Origin: Cognatitamlana sp035818475
GTDB taxonomy: Bacteria; Bacteroidota; Bacteroidia; Flavobacteriales; Flavobacteriaceae
NCBI RefSeq assembly: GCF_035818475.1
Contig: NZ_JAYMGV010000005.1
Coordinates: forward strand, 124,001-188,000
Reading direction: 5' to 3'
DNA length: 64,000 nt
The notes beneath the pieces are model-generated. The model did no database searches, was not told the DNA's origin, and was given only the letters and a program-made list of their open reading frames with translations. This document shows, piece by piece, positions 9,029-18,278 of this stretch (positions within the stretch are counted from its first letter, which is position 1; every line of letters starts with the position of its first letter). The translations under genes were made by a program, and so were the position numbers.

Positions 9029-10102
9029 ATGAGAGCAAATATAATAGCCACGTTATTCTTAACATTCTGTTTTACTATTGGTTATACTCAGGAATCTAAA
9101 AACACTACTCAAACGGACTCTGTAGAAGACAAAAAAATAGACTTTAAGGTCATGCCATTTATAAACTACAACAGAAATCTGGATTTTATGTTTGGAGCTG
9201 TTCCTATGGTAATGTACAAACTAGATAAAAATGATCAGGTTTCCCCAAAATCCTTATCAGGAATAGCAGCTGCATATACTACAAATGATTCTCATCTTAT
9301 AGCTTTTTTTAACAGATGGTTTTTTAAAGAAGATTCCTGGCGAGCCGTCTTTTATGCTGTAACCGGTAATTTTAATTCACAAATGTTTTTAGATGGCGGT
9401 GGAGGACAGGATTTTTATAACTTTGGAACAGATGCCACCATTATTAGTGCAACCCTAAGAAGAAAACTAGTTAATAAACTGTATGGTGGAGTAGCCTATA
9501 CTTTTGGTAATTATAAAACCGAATTTGAAAATGACGTTCAGCCGGCCACAACAACGCGTACTCATAGTCTTGAACTTAACATGTTATACGATTCCAGAAA
9601 TGCCATCTACTACCCTACCGGCGGAGTAAATTCACAATTACGATTCCTTTCTTTTCCGGAATGGTTTGGTAATGAGGTAAGTGCTACTAAATTTTTCACA
9701 GAATACAACACCTATTTTTCAACAAGGAATGAAAATGATGTTATTGCTGCCAGGGTTTCAGGGAAATTTGGCCTGGGGGATATTGCCTTTGAACAGCAAG
9801 AAACTATTGGAGGAAAGGATATAAGAGGATATTCGCAAGAGAAATACAGAGGTGATGGTATACTGGCGTTACAAGGCGAGTACCGGTATAATTTTAGCGA
9901 AAAAATGGGACTGGTTGGTTTTGCCGGTATAGCAACTATTTATGGTTCTCCGGTTGAAGATTTTGACTGGAAGGCTTATCCAGGTGTTGGGGTTGGTTAC
10001 CGCTACGCTGCATTTAAGAATGTTAAATTTAATATTGGAATTGACGCCGCTGTAGGTAAGGATGATTGGGGTATCTATTTTAGATTAGGGGAAGCCTTTT
10101 AA
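9029..10102 (+). CDS. outer-membrane beta-barrel protein, BamA/surface-antigen (Omp85) type
   Basis: The 357-residue product has a signal peptide (cleavage near GYTQ, residue 20) followed by alternating beta-strand sequence. Landmarks are FMFGAVPMVMYKL, LNMLYDSRNAIYYPTGGVNS, the IGGKDIRGY segment typical of Omp85 barrels, GEYRYNF, and a terminal aromatic strand ending GEAF. No POTRA domains fit in this length, so it resembles the barrel-only Omp85-like proteins of Bacteroidetes. It should lie in the outer membrane; its passenger or partner is unknown. Its last codons overlap the end of the convergent gene by 4 bases. Confidence 0.7.
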   Translation: MRANIIATLFLTFCFTIGYTQESKNTTQTDSVEDKKIDFKVMPFINYNRNLDFMFGAVPMVMYKLDKNDQVSPKSLSGIAAAYTTNDSHLIAFFNRWFFKEDSWRAVFYAVTGNFNSQMFLDGGGGQDFYNFGTDATIISATLRRKLVNKLYGGVAYTFGNYKTEFENDVQPATTTRTHSLELNMLYDSRNAIYYPTGGVNSQLRFLSFPEWFGNEVSATKFFTEYNTYFSTRNENDVIAARVSGKFGLGDIAFEQQETIGGKDIRGYSQEKYRGDGILALQGEYRYNFSEKMGLVGFAGIATIYGSPVEDFDWKAYPGVGVGYRYAAFKNVKFNIGIDAAVGKDDWGIYFRLGEAF

Positions 10103-10554
10103 TTACAGTCTTTTCTGCGCCTGGTGTCTATTAAATAAATAATACGCCATTGTTCACCTTCTTTAAACAGTTGAAACGAGTTAACACCGCAATGGCTAAA
10201 TTCATCATTCAGCCAAAATTCATAAGGCGTCCAGGCATTGGCCATATTTCCATCAACCTGAATATTGTAATCCAATAAACGCTCATCCCATTTTTGTTTA
10301 TCAGGTCTTTGAGCTATTGCATGTATCAATGTATTTGGCATATCAGTAACCAAAATATCCTTTCCTTCTTTGTTTCTATAAGCCGTTTGTAAAATTATTT
10401 TATCAGACATCACAGATTTCATCAAGGCTGTATCCCCTTTATGAAATCCTTCAAAAAAAATATCAACAGTCTTTTTTACTTTCAATTTTTCATCAGTTTG
10501 TGCAAATAATGTAGAGGTAATTAGAAATGCCAAATAAATTATGATACGTGCCAT
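10099..10554 (-). CDS. secreted NTF2-like (SnoaL/lumazine-binding-like) protein
   Basis: The 151-residue protein starts with a signal peptide ending TLFAQ. The rest shows the cone-fold pattern of NTF2-like proteins: a helix with VDIFFEGFHKGDTALMKSVM, then strands containing NAWTPYEFWL and VNSFQLFKEGEQWRIIYLIDTR. Members with this architecture are common periplasmic proteins of unknown function. No catalytic role can be assigned. It is convergent with the outer-membrane barrel gene. Confidence 0.6.
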   Translation of the reverse strand: MARIIIYLAFLITSTLFAQTDEKLKVKKTVDIFFEGFHKGDTALMKSVMSDKIILQTAYRNKEGKDILVTDMPNTLIHAIAQRPDKQKWDERLLDYNIQVDGNMANAWTPYEFWLNDEFSHCGVNSFQLFKEGEQWRIIYLIDTRRRKDCN

Positions 10555-10670
10555 AGGGTAGTTTTTTTTTAAAAATAACTGATATCTAAATACGTAGAAG
10601 CACTTTAAAGAAAAGTTTAACAGTATCTGCTTTATTTAGTATTTTTACGTGCTAATCAAACTCATTAAAA

Positions 10671-11489
10671 ATGTCAGTAGCCAAAAAAGAATACAAACGT
10701 GTTACCGTTAAAACCTTAGTAGATATGAAAGCTAATGGTGAGAAGATCTCTATGCTTACCGCTTATGATTATACCATGGCTAAAATTGTTGACGGAGCCG
10801 GTGTAGATGTTATTCTTGTAGGGGATTCTGCAAGTAACGTTATGGCAGGACATGAAACCACCTTACCTATCACCTTAGATCAAATGATATATCATGCGTC
10901 TTCTGTGGTACGTGCTATATACCGTGCACTAATTGTTGTTGACTTACCCTTTGGAAGCTATCAAAGTGACCCCAAAGAAGCTTTGAGGTCGGCCATTAGA
11001 ATTATGAAAGAAAGTGGTGCACATTCCGTAAAATTAGAAGGCGGCAAGGAAGTCAAAGAATCTATAAAGCGTATTTTAAATGCTGGAATTCCTGTTATGG
11101 GGCACTTGGGCTTAACCCCACAATCTATCTATAAATTTGGAACCTATACAGTTCGTGCCAAAGAAGAGGAAGAAGCTAATCGCCTTATTCAAGATGCAAA
11201 AATGTTAGAACGCATAGGGTGTTTTGCTGTAGTTTTAGAAAAAATCCCGGCAAAATTAGCCAAACAAGTGGCAGATAGTGTTAGGATTCCAATTATAGGT
11301 ATTGGTGCCGGCCCGGATGTAGACGGACAGGTTTTAGTTTTACACGATATGCTTGGTATGACCCATGAATTCAATCCCAGATTCTTACGTAGATACTTGC
11401 ATTTGTATGATGATATGACCAATGCCATTTCTCAATATGTTGATGACGTAAAAACCAAGGATTTCCCTAATAATAGTGAGCAGTATTAA
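10671..11489 (+). CDS. panB: 3-methyl-2-oxobutanoate hydroxymethyltransferase
   Basis: The 272-residue protein is full length for PanB. Diagnostic segments are MLTAYDYTMAKIVDGAGVD near the start, VGDSASNVMAGHETTLPIT, VKLEGG (Mg and substrate region), GHLGLTPQS and IGIGAGPDVDGQVLV. It makes ketopantoate from 2-oxoisovalerate and 5,10-methylene-THF, the first committed step toward pantothenate and CoA. It is cytosolic. No panC or panD is adjacent. The next gene downstream is a pseudouridine synthase 100 bases away. Confidence 0.95.
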   Translation: MSVAKKEYKRVTVKTLVDMKANGEKISMLTAYDYTMAKIVDGAGVDVILVGDSASNVMAGHETTLPITLDQMIYHASSVVRAIYRALIVVDLPFGSYQSDPKEALRSAIRIMKESGAHSVKLEGGKEVKESIKRILNAGIPVMGHLGLTPQSIYKFGTYTVRAKEEEEANRLIQDAKMLERIGCFAVVLEKIPAKLAKQVADSVRIPIIGIGAGPDVDGQVLVLHDMLGMTHEFNPRFLRRYLHLYDDMTNAISQYVDDVKTKDFPNNSEQY

Positions 11490-11590
11490 TAGTTATTAGT
11501 AAAAGAATTTGTAATTGATGATAAAAAATCAATTTGCATTAATGACTATTTCCAAATTCAGGTCTATATAAAAAACCTCGAAATTTAAGC

Positions 11591-12289
11591 ATGTCCAAAA
11601 CTTTATCTAACAAATCTAATCTTCAGGTTCTTTATGAAGACAACCATATAATAGTTGTTAACAAACGTGCTGGAGATATTGTACAGGGAGACAAAACTGG
11701 TGACAAACCTTTAAGTGATGTTGTAAAAGATTATATTAAAGCTAAATATAACAAACCCGGGAATGTGTATTTAGGTACGGTACACCGGTTAGACAGGCCT
11801 ACAACAGGATTGGTTATTTTTGCTAAGACCAGTAAAGTACTTCCCAGGCTCAACAAATTATTTTTATCAAAAGCTATTCATAAAACATATTGGGCTATTG
11901 TAAAAAAACAACCTCCTAAACCAGAAGACACATTAGTACATTGGTTAAAAAAAGACTCTAAAAGCAACAAGTCTAAAGCCTATTTTAATGAAGTTTCAAA
12001 TAGCAAAAAGGCTATTCTTCACTATAAAATAATTACAAAACTTGATAATTATTACTTATTAGAAGTTAATTTAGAAACAGGAAGACACCATCAAATACGT
12101 GCACAATTGTCTACCATAGGATGCCCTATCAAAGGGGATTTAAAATATGGGTTTAACCGTAGTAACAAAGATGCCAGTATTCATTTGCATGCAAAACAAA
12201 TTGAGTTTATACATCCGGTTAAAAAAGAACCTGTCTCAGTTAACGCTCCATTACCAAATGATACCATATGGAATGCTTGTTTGATATAA
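11591..12289 (+). CDS. RluA-family RNA pseudouridine synthase
   Basis: The 232-residue protein contains the RluA catalytic motif VHRLDRPTTGLVIFAKT with its active-site Asp near residue 60. It continues with LETGRHHQIRAQLSTIGCPIKGD and HLHAKQIEFIHP, all typical of the family. There is no S4 domain, so it belongs to the short class. It isomerises uridines in rRNA or tRNA; the target site is not predictable. The following ALDH gene starts only 29 bases downstream, so the two may be co-transcribed. Confidence 0.88.
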   Translation: MSKTLSNKSNLQVLYEDNHIIVVNKRAGDIVQGDKTGDKPLSDVVKDYIKAKYNKPGNVYLGTVHRLDRPTTGLVIFAKTSKVLPRLNKLFLSKAIHKTYWAIVKKQPPKPEDTLVHWLKKDSKSNKSKAYFNEVSNSKKAILHYKIITKLDNYYLLEVNLETGRHHQIRAQLSTIGCPIKGDLKYGFNRSNKDASIHLHAKQIEFIHPVKKEPVSVNAPLPNDTIWNACLI

Positions 12290-12318
12290 TTTAAATATAT
12301 TTATAAAAACACATTTTA

Positions 12319-13698
12319 TTGGATACTATAGCACACATCATTAAAAACCAACGTGAGTTTTTTAAGACTCAACAGACCAAAACAATTTCGTATAGGTTAA
12401 CGTTTTTAAAATCGCTTAAACAGGAAATAGAAAACAATGAACAACTCATTTTTGATGCCCTGAAAAAAGATTTTAAAAAATCAGCGTTTGAATCTTACTT
12501 GAGTGAGGTGGGAATGGTACTTTCTGAGCTTAATCTGGTTATTAAAAAACTTAAAGTCTGGGCAAAACCTAAACGTGTAAGAGCCTCGTTATTAACGTTT
12601 CCGTCAAAAGATTATATTTATAAAGAGCCTTATGGCACTGTTTTGGTTATTGCACCGTGGAACTACCCCTTTTTGTTAGCTATAGAGCCTGTTATTATGG
12701 CCATAGCAGCAGGGAATACTGTGGTTTTAAAACCCAGTGAATTAACTCCTAATACATCAAAAATACTAACCCAAATTATACAAAATGCATATCCTGAAAC
12801 ACTGGTAGCGGTTATTGAAGGTGGTGTTGAAATGGCTACCGATTTACTGGCTCAAAAATGGGATTTTATTTTCTTTACCGGTAGTACTAAAGTTGGTAAA
12901 ATAGTTGCTGCTGCTGCTGCTAAACATTTAACTCCGGTTGTTCTTGAACTAGGGGGAAAATCACCATGCATTATAGACGACACCGTTAACCTAAAATTGG
13001 TAGCAAGAAGATTGGTTTGGGGGAAATTTTTTAACGGCGGGCAAACCTGTATTGCTGCTGATTATGTTATTGCAAAATCTAACGTTAAAGATCAACTCAT
13101 TAAAGCCTTAGAAGTTGAAATAATTAAACGTTATGGGAATACCCCTAAAACATCACAAGATTTTCCCAGGATCATTAACAGCAAAAACACAAAAAGACTA
13201 ATAGCACTACTTAAAAATACAAATATCGTTTTTGGAGGTGTAACCGATAAAGATCAGTGTTACATTGCCCCCACAATAGTGGATCAACCAGATCTGGAAA
13301 GCCCATTAATGCAAGAAGAAATCTTTGGTCCCGTTTTGCCTATTTTAAGCTATAGCAAAACAGAAGATATAGAACACCTCATTTGGAGCTTGGAAAAACC
13401 ACTCGCCTTGTATGTGTTTTCAAACAACTCATCATTTGTAAAACAAACCATTAACAAATTCAGTTTTGGTGGCGGTATTGTTAACGATTTACTTATTCAT
13501 TTTGGAAACCACAGATTACCCTTTGGTGGTGTTGGAGCCAGTGGTATGGGGAATTATCATGGTAAACATGGATATGATGCCTTTTCACATAGCAAATCCA
13601 TTATGAAACGAGGCAATTGGATTGATCCGTCACTTAGATATCCCCCGTATACAGGCAAACTTAGTTTGCTCAAAAAGGCTTTTAAGTATTTTGGATAA
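12319..13698 (+). CDS. aldehyde dehydrogenase, class 3-like (fatty aldehyde type)
   Basis: The 459-residue NAD(P)-dependent enzyme matches class 3 ALDHs in length and lacks the long N-terminus of other classes. Landmarks are VIAPWNYPFLLAIEP, the cofactor loop FFTGSTKVGK, catalytic Glu in LELGGKSPCII, catalytic Cys in GQTCIAADYV, and EEIFGPVLPI. A C-terminal GGVGASGMGNYHGK loop and a hydrophobic end (LLKKAFKYFG) resemble fatty-aldehyde oxidisers. The start is a TTG at 12319; no nearby in-frame ATG keeps the conserved N-terminal helix. The likely role is oxidation of medium or long aldehydes to acids. Confidence 0.88.
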   Translation: MDTIAHIIKNQREFFKTQQTKTISYRLTFLKSLKQEIENNEQLIFDALKKDFKKSAFESYLSEVGMVLSELNLVIKKLKVWAKPKRVRASLLTFPSKDYIYKEPYGTVLVIAPWNYPFLLAIEPVIMAIAAGNTVVLKPSELTPNTSKILTQIIQNAYPETLVAVIEGGVEMATDLLAQKWDFIFFTGSTKVGKIVAAAAAKHLTPVVLELGGKSPCIIDDTVNLKLVARRLVWGKFFNGGQTCIAADYVIAKSNVKDQLIKALEVEIIKRYGNTPKTSQDFPRIINSKNTKRLIALLKNTNIVFGGVTDKDQCYIAPTIVDQPDLESPLMQEEIFGPVLPILSYSKTEDIEHLIWSLEKPLALYVFSNNSSFVKQTINKFSFGGGIVNDLLIHFGNHRLPFGGVGASGMGNYHGKHGYDAFSHSKSIMKRGNWIDPSLRYPPYTGKLSLLKKAFKYFG

Positions 13699-13699
13699 A

Positions 13700-14500
13700 T
13701 TAACTCAAAGGGTAACTTAATACAAGTTGAACACCTGCATCAGGTTTAGACGTTATATGCAATGAGGCCTTGATTAAAGCAGCTCTACTTTTCATATTGA
13801 TCAAACCGGAACCTTTTTCAACCGTATCCATTTCAAAACCTTTACCGTCATCTTTTGCTGTGATGACCAGTTGCTCTGGTTGATAATCTAAAGCTATACT
13901 AATATTTTTGGCTTCTGAATATTTCACTGAATTAGATAAAAACTCCTGGATGATCCTAAAAATTATAATTTCATGCTTTCGGTCAGAAAACAAGACTTTA
14001 TCTCCTAAAACCATTAACTCTGCCGAATCAAATTTCATCTTTTTAAGACGGTTCAACTCATTGGTTAAAGATTTTTCAAAACCATTATTTAAAACCACTT
14101 CATTATTCAGGGTTTTGGAAAGTGCCCTGACTTCGGCCAGACTTTCCTTTAAAGCCTCAGAAGTATCCTTAAATTTTTCCTTGACCTCATCTGCCATCTG
14201 CATTTTTAAAATACTCAATTGCATGCTGGCAAAAGACAATAACTGTCCCACATTATCATGAAGCTCCCAGCCAATATTCTTTAAGGTTTGTTCCTGAGTT
14301 TCTGTTTGTGCCTGTGCTATTTCAGCTTCAAAAGCCTGTTGTTGTCTAATTTGGTCCTGAAGAAGTTTATTTTTTCGTTTTAAGAATACTACAAAAAAAA
14401 CAATAACTAAAGTAGTTACAATAACCAAAACAGCTATCATATATATTAATAAATAGCGTTCTGAAGCGGTACTGGTTAATCGTTCTCCGGTTTGCACCAT
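13700..14500 (-). CDS. membrane sensor histidine kinase, HisKA_3 (NarX/LiaS) type
   Basis: The protein has about 266 residues from the preferred ATG at 14500. It has one transmembrane helix (YLLIYMIAVLVIVTTLVIV) followed by a coiled coil rich in Q and E. The phosphoacceptor region NIGWELHDNVGQLLSF is next, and the ATPase domain has DDGKGFEMD and GSGLINMKSRA. There is no periplasmic sensor domain, so signal input is probably through membrane or cytosol. It overlaps the end of the upstream membrane gene by 25 bases, implying translational coupling. No LuxR-type response regulator is adjacent, so its partner is elsewhere. Confidence 0.8.
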   Translation of the reverse strand: MVQTGERLTSTASERYLLIYMIAVLVIVTTLVIVFFVVFLKRKNKLLQDQIRQQQAFEAEIAQAQTETQEQTLKNIGWELHDNVGQLLSFASMQLSILKMQMADEVKEKFKDTSEALKESLAEVRALSKTLNNEVVLNNGFEKSLTNELNRLKKMKFDSAELMVLGDKVLFSDRKHEIIIFRIIQEFLSNSVKYSEAKNISIALDYQPEQLVITAKDDGKGFEMDTVEKGSGLINMKSRAALIKASLHITSKPDAGVQLVLSYPLS

Positions 14501-15225
14501 ATTAAAGCAAAGGTAAAGGTTGAATACATAAATATATTGGCAAATAAATAGATTTGCCATCTTAAAAAAACAAAGTTCCAATCTCTATCTGGGTTTCCTA
14601 TTTCATAAGTGAAATATACATCATAAAAGTCAAGTGGCGCTATAATAAGCCACCAAATGAATATAGCAGCACTAATATAAAAATTGAGTGATTTATAAAA
14701 TGTTAAAATTCTATCACTCAATAATGTTTCTAAAAAATAGAATATTGAACAAAGAAATATTATTAGAGCTCCTAAAATACTTATTACAGGAAAGAATTTA
14801 TTAAAAAAATCTTTAATATTAAAACCAATATAAACTATAGAAAAACCTAAGAAAGCATAACTTGCAAATTTTATGATCTTTTTAAAGATTTTAGTCTCTA
14901 GTATTTTTCGATAATAAAAGGCAAAAAACATAATGGCTCCTATAAACCAATAGCTTGTTGTCCACCAATGGTTCTTTTCAATTACCGAGCCGATCAAAAA
15001 ACTAAAAAATCGATCTGGATATACATATTTAGCATAGCTTCCTAGAAAATCACATATAGTGAGATAAACTAAAAAAAATATAAAATATTTAGCAGGAGTG
15101 CCTTTATACTTTTTGTATAGAATTACACCTGTTGTAGCTGCTAAAAGCTCAACACTATATGTTAAAAAAAAGTAATTGTTAAGTAAAAAGTCTTTCACAT
15201 AAAATTTATTGAGGGTATCCTCCAT
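14476..15225 (-). CDS. multi-spanning membrane protein of unknown function
   Basis: The protein has about 249 residues with roughly seven hydrophobic segments, for example YFIFFLVYLTICDFLG, AIMFFAFYYRKI, YAFLGFSIVYIGF and ILGALIIFLCSIFYFL. A seven-helix layout next to a histidine kinase suggests a membrane sensor or accessory component, but I recognise no family. An alternative start at 15243 exists. I prefer the ATG at 15225, which shortens the overlap with the upstream gene. It is coupled to the kinase gene downstream by overlap. Confidence 0.65.
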   Translation of the reverse strand: MEDTLNKFYVKDFLLNNYFFLTYSVELLAATTGVILYKKYKGTPAKYFIFFLVYLTICDFLGSYAKYVYPDRFFSFLIGSVIEKNHWWTTSYWFIGAIMFFAFYYRKILETKIFKKIIKFASYAFLGFSIVYIGFNIKDFFNKFFPVISILGALIIFLCSIFYFLETLLSDRILTFYKSLNFYISAAIFIWWLIIAPLDFYDVYFTYEIGNPDRDWNFVFLRWQIYLFANIFMYSTFTFALIWCKPEND

Positions 15226-15727
15226 TCCCCCCTGATCCTGCATTTAATGGTGAGCATTCCGGGCAATCTCCCCCATTCTGAAGCCCCATATTCATAGGAT
15301 TCATACTTGCCTGAGCTAATTGTTTGCTAATAGTAGGCACAATAAACATGGTTGTTAAATTTTTTTTAAGCTGTCCGGCATTTTCACCATATACACCTAA
15401 ATAAATACGTATACCCGACATGTCATAACCTAAACTATCCGTTTGATTTTTTGCATATACAAGATAGTTTTCAATGTCTTCTATGGACCAGAATACAGAA
15501 CGGTCATCTTTTTTTCTTCCTTGTTTTTGTGCAGCAGAATCTACGGCTGCCTGTCTGTAATCTGTCCAGTTATTATTCAATTCTTTGGCCTTATCAATAG
15601 AAATGACCCCATTTGGTTTTACAATTTTTGTTTCTGATGTTTGCATTTCAACAGGTCTCGGGCAAAAGTAATACGTCAATACTGCTCCAATAATAAACCC
15701 TAAAATAATGTAAGTTAGTTTTTTCAT
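15206..15727 (-). CDS. single-pass membrane-anchored protein of unknown function
   Basis: The 173-residue product has an N-terminal membrane helix (MKKLTYIILGFIIGAVLTYY) followed by a soluble region and a Gly/Asn-rich tail with GDCPECSPLN. The CPEC pair could bind metal or form a disulfide. No known domain is recognised. Its end overlaps the start of the seven-helix gene. Together with the kinase it forms a tightly packed three-gene unit, which suggests a shared sensing role, though this is inference. Confidence 0.6.
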   Translation of the reverse strand: MKKLTYIILGFIIGAVLTYYFCPRPVEMQTSETKIVKPNGVISIDKAKELNNNWTDYRQAAVDSAAQKQGRKKDDRSVFWSIEDIENYLVYAKNQTDSLGYDMSGIRIYLGVYGENAGQLKKNLTTMFIVPTISKQLAQASMNPMNMGLQNGGDCPECSPLNAGSGGNGGYPQ

Positions 15728-15802
15728 ATTCTTAATTTAATTAATAATAGCTGATTTAAAAGTAGTAAAAAGTTTCAATAATGTAAAGGTTTATATAAAA
15801 AA

Positions 15803-16429
15803 TCATGCCGGAAACCCTAACATTACTCCCATACCTACGGTGAACAACCAACAACCATACACAGCATGCTCAATAGACACTAAAATTGTTGACTGTGTTT
15901 TATTATAAGTTAACGCAAATAATAAGCCTCCCAAAAAAGTTAACACAATAACCAGAGCATTTCTAAAAAACAGATGGGCCAATGAAAACAAAATAGCATT
16001 GATAAAGAGAAATACATTATTGTTTTTAAATAAATTACGGTATCTGCTAAAGAAAAACGTTCTATAAATTAATTCTTGTGGGTATACTGAAAATACACTA
16101 TAAATGAAAAGAATAAGCAACCATAATTTGGGTTTGTTGTACACCACCTGAAAAAGTGCTTCTTTATTACTAACCCAAACAAATATGAAAGTGATAACCG
16201 CAATTAAAGACAGCTTAATAAAGGTTTCTTTCCAAAATAATGTCCAATTAAGATGCTTTACAATTTTAAACTTTAAATGTTCCACTTTTAAAAGCACATA
16301 AATCACATAAAGAAAACCAACAACACCAATACCTAATTTTATCCAGGGCGAATACTTAAACACAAAGCTTACCGGAATAAGTACAAATAGTAATAAAAGT
16401 TCTAAACCTCTGTATAGTGTTGAATTCAT
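15803..16429 (-). CDS. CPBP-family intramembrane protease (CAAX/Abi type)
   Basis: The 208-residue protein has six or more hydrophobic helices. The motif PQELIYRTFFFSRYR near residue 115 corresponds to the EExxxR catalytic signature, although the first Glu is replaced by Gln. FINAILFSLAHLFF carries the conserved His of the second motif, and SIEHAVYGCWLF carries the third. Family members cleave within membranes or act in bacteriocin immunity and prenyl processing. The Q-for-E change leaves its activity uncertain. It begins 2 bases from the end of the Lrp-family gene, so the two are probably one transcript. Confidence 0.75.
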   Translation of the reverse strand: MNSTLYRGLELLLLFVLIPVSFVFKYSPWIKLGIGVVGFLYVIYVLLKVEHLKFKIVKHLNWTLFWKETFIKLSLIAVITFIFVWVSNKEALFQVVYNKPKLWLLILFIYSVFSVYPQELIYRTFFFSRYRNLFKNNNVFLFINAILFSLAHLFFRNALVIVLTFLGGLLFALTYNKTQSTILVSIEHAVYGCWLFTVGMGVMLGFPA

Positions 16430-16430
16430 C

Positions 16431-16889
16431 TTATAAATTTATAGCAGTAGTATGTTTTACCTCATTAATAACAAACATACTGTGCGTACTACCAATATGA
16501 TTTATGGTTGTTAATTTTTTAACCATAAATTCTCTAAAAGTAGCCATATCTTTAACAATGACCTTTAAAAGATAGTCATAATCTCCACTTATGTGGTAAC
16601 ACTCCAATACTTCGCCTAATTTTTTAACCTCTTTTTCAAAACTTACAACAAATTCCTGGCTGTGCTGAAGTAACTTTATATGACAAAATACCACAAAGTT
16701 TCTGTCAATATGCTTTTTATTAACTAAAGCCATATAACCGTCAATAACCCCCTCTCGTTCCAGCTTTTTAATACGTTCATAAACAGCAGTTACGGATAGT
16801 CCTAACTTATTAGAAAGTTCTTTGTTGGTTTGTTTACTATCCAGTTGAAGTAGTTCCAGTATTTTTCTGTCAGTAGTATCTAATATCAT
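16431..16889 (-). CDS. Lrp/AsnC-family transcriptional regulator
   Basis: The 152-residue protein has an N-terminal winged helix-turn-helix (TDRKILELLQLDSKQTNKEL, then LGLSVTAVYERIKKLEREGVI) and a C-terminal RAM ligand-binding domain (VLECYHISGDYDYLLKVIVKD). Length and order fit the Lrp family, which binds amino acids. It is divergent from a methionine gamma-lyase-like gene across 159 bases of AT-rich DNA, so that gene is a likely target along with its own promoter. The amino acid it senses is not shown by sequence. Confidence 0.92.
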   Translation of the reverse strand: MILDTTDRKILELLQLDSKQTNKELSNKLGLSVTAVYERIKKLEREGVIDGYMALVNKKHIDRNFVVFCHIKLLQHSQEFVVSFEKEVKKLGEVLECYHISGDYDYLLKVIVKDMATFREFMVKKLTTINHIGSTHSMFVINEVKHTTAINL

Positions 16890-17048
16890 AATTGAATATA
16901 TTTCATTCAGGTATTAATCACATTCAAAATTATAATATTTTTTTCTATAAATATTCAAAATAATAGTTTTATTTTCTACAATTACAACTAATAATTGACA
17001 TTTAGACTAGTTTTCATGAAATTTGCATAAACTCACAAACTTACTACT

Positions 17049-18278
17049 ATGGCTTTTAAACCTGCAAACAGCATTCAGGACTTACAATATTTTGGTGAAT
17101 TTGGAGGTGTAAATCCTTCCATTTCTGATTCGTCAACCTATACTTTTTTATCTGCAAAAACCATGTTTGACACTTTTGAAGGTAATGCAGATGGTTGTTA
17201 TTTATACTCGCGCCATTCTTCACCTTCAAATCTTTACTTAGGAGAAGCTTTAGCAGCGATGGAAGGTACAGAAACGGCTAACGTTTCGGCGTCAGGGATG
17301 GGAGCAATCACACCAGTTATCATGCAACTTTGTGGAACGGGAGACCATATTGTTTCCAGTCGTACAATATATGGAGGAACCTATGCTTTTTTGAAAAATT
17401 TTGCACCAAAGTTCAATATAGAGACCAGTTTTGTTGACATTACCAAATTGGATGTGGTTGAAGCCGCTATCACTAAAAATACCAAGATTATATACTGTGA
17501 GTCTGTAAGTAACCCTCTTCTAGAAGTCGCAGATATAAAAGGGTTAGCAAGCATTGCCAGAAAGCATCAATTAAAATTAGTAGTAGATAATACATTTTCG
17601 CCTTTATCAATCTCTCCTGCTACTTTGGGTGCTGATATTGTGATTCATAGTTTAACTAAATTCATTAACGGATCCAGTGATACCGTTGGAGGTGTAGTAT
17701 GTGGTACTCAAGAGTTTATTAATGACTTAAGAAATGTGAATGATGGCGCTTCCATGCTCTTAGGTTCTACTATGGATAGTTTACGGGCAGCTTCCATATT
17801 AAAGAATTTAAGAACTCTGCATATACGCATGCAGCAACACAGCAAAAATGCACTGTTCTTAGCTGAAAAATTTGAAGCTGATGGTTTAAAGACCGTTTAC
17901 CCGGGACTAGAGTCACACCCCTCTCATCAATTATTTAAAACCATGATGAATGAAACATACGGTTACGGTGGTATGCTCACCATTGATGTAGGTTCCTTAG
18001 ATAAAGCTAATGAGCTTATGGAACTTATGCAGAATGAAAACCTAGGGTATTTAGCAGTTAGCTTAGGCTTCTATAAAACTTTATTCAGTGCTCCGGGAAC
18101 TTCAACTTCATCAGAAATACCTGAAAGCGAACAATTAGAAATGGGATTAAGTGATGGGTTAATTCGTTTTTCAATTGGATTAGATGCGGACATTGAACGC
18201 ACTTACAAAATGATGAGAGCATGTATGGAAACATTAAATATTCTGGGGGCTAAACACAAATTATCTACAGCCCTTTAA
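17049..18278 (+). CDS. Cys/Met-metabolism PLP enzyme, methionine gamma-lyase-like
   Basis: The 409-residue enzyme is a fold-type I PLP protein of the Cys/Met family. Features are YSRHSSPSNLYLGEALAAMEG, NVSASGMGAI, IYGGTYAFLKN, DNTFSPL, and the Schiff-base lysine in HSLTKFINGSSD. SAPGTSTSSEIP in the C-terminal half and GLIRFSIGLDADIE close to the end are also family-like. Candidates are methionine gamma-lyase or a cystathionine synthase/lyase; the residue pattern around YSRHSSP resembles gamma-lyases more. The divergent Lrp-type regulator supports amino-acid-responsive control. The 3' end overlaps the convergent hydrolase gene by 14 bases. Confidence 0.85.
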   Translation: MAFKPANSIQDLQYFGEFGGVNPSISDSSTYTFLSAKTMFDTFEGNADGCYLYSRHSSPSNLYLGEALAAMEGTETANVSASGMGAITPVIMQLCGTGDHIVSSRTIYGGTYAFLKNFAPKFNIETSFVDITKLDVVEAAITKNTKIIYCESVSNPLLEVADIKGLASIARKHQLKLVVDNTFSPLSISPATLGADIVIHSLTKFINGSSDTVGGVVCGTQEFINDLRNVNDGASMLLGSTMDSLRAASILKNLRTLHIRMQQHSKNALFLAEKFEADGLKTVYPGLESHPSHQLFKTMMNETYGYGGMLTIDVGSLDKANELMELMQNENLGYLAVSLGFYKTLFSAPGTSTSSEIPESEQLEMGLSDGLIRFSIGLDADIERTYKMMRACMETLNILGAKHKLSTAL

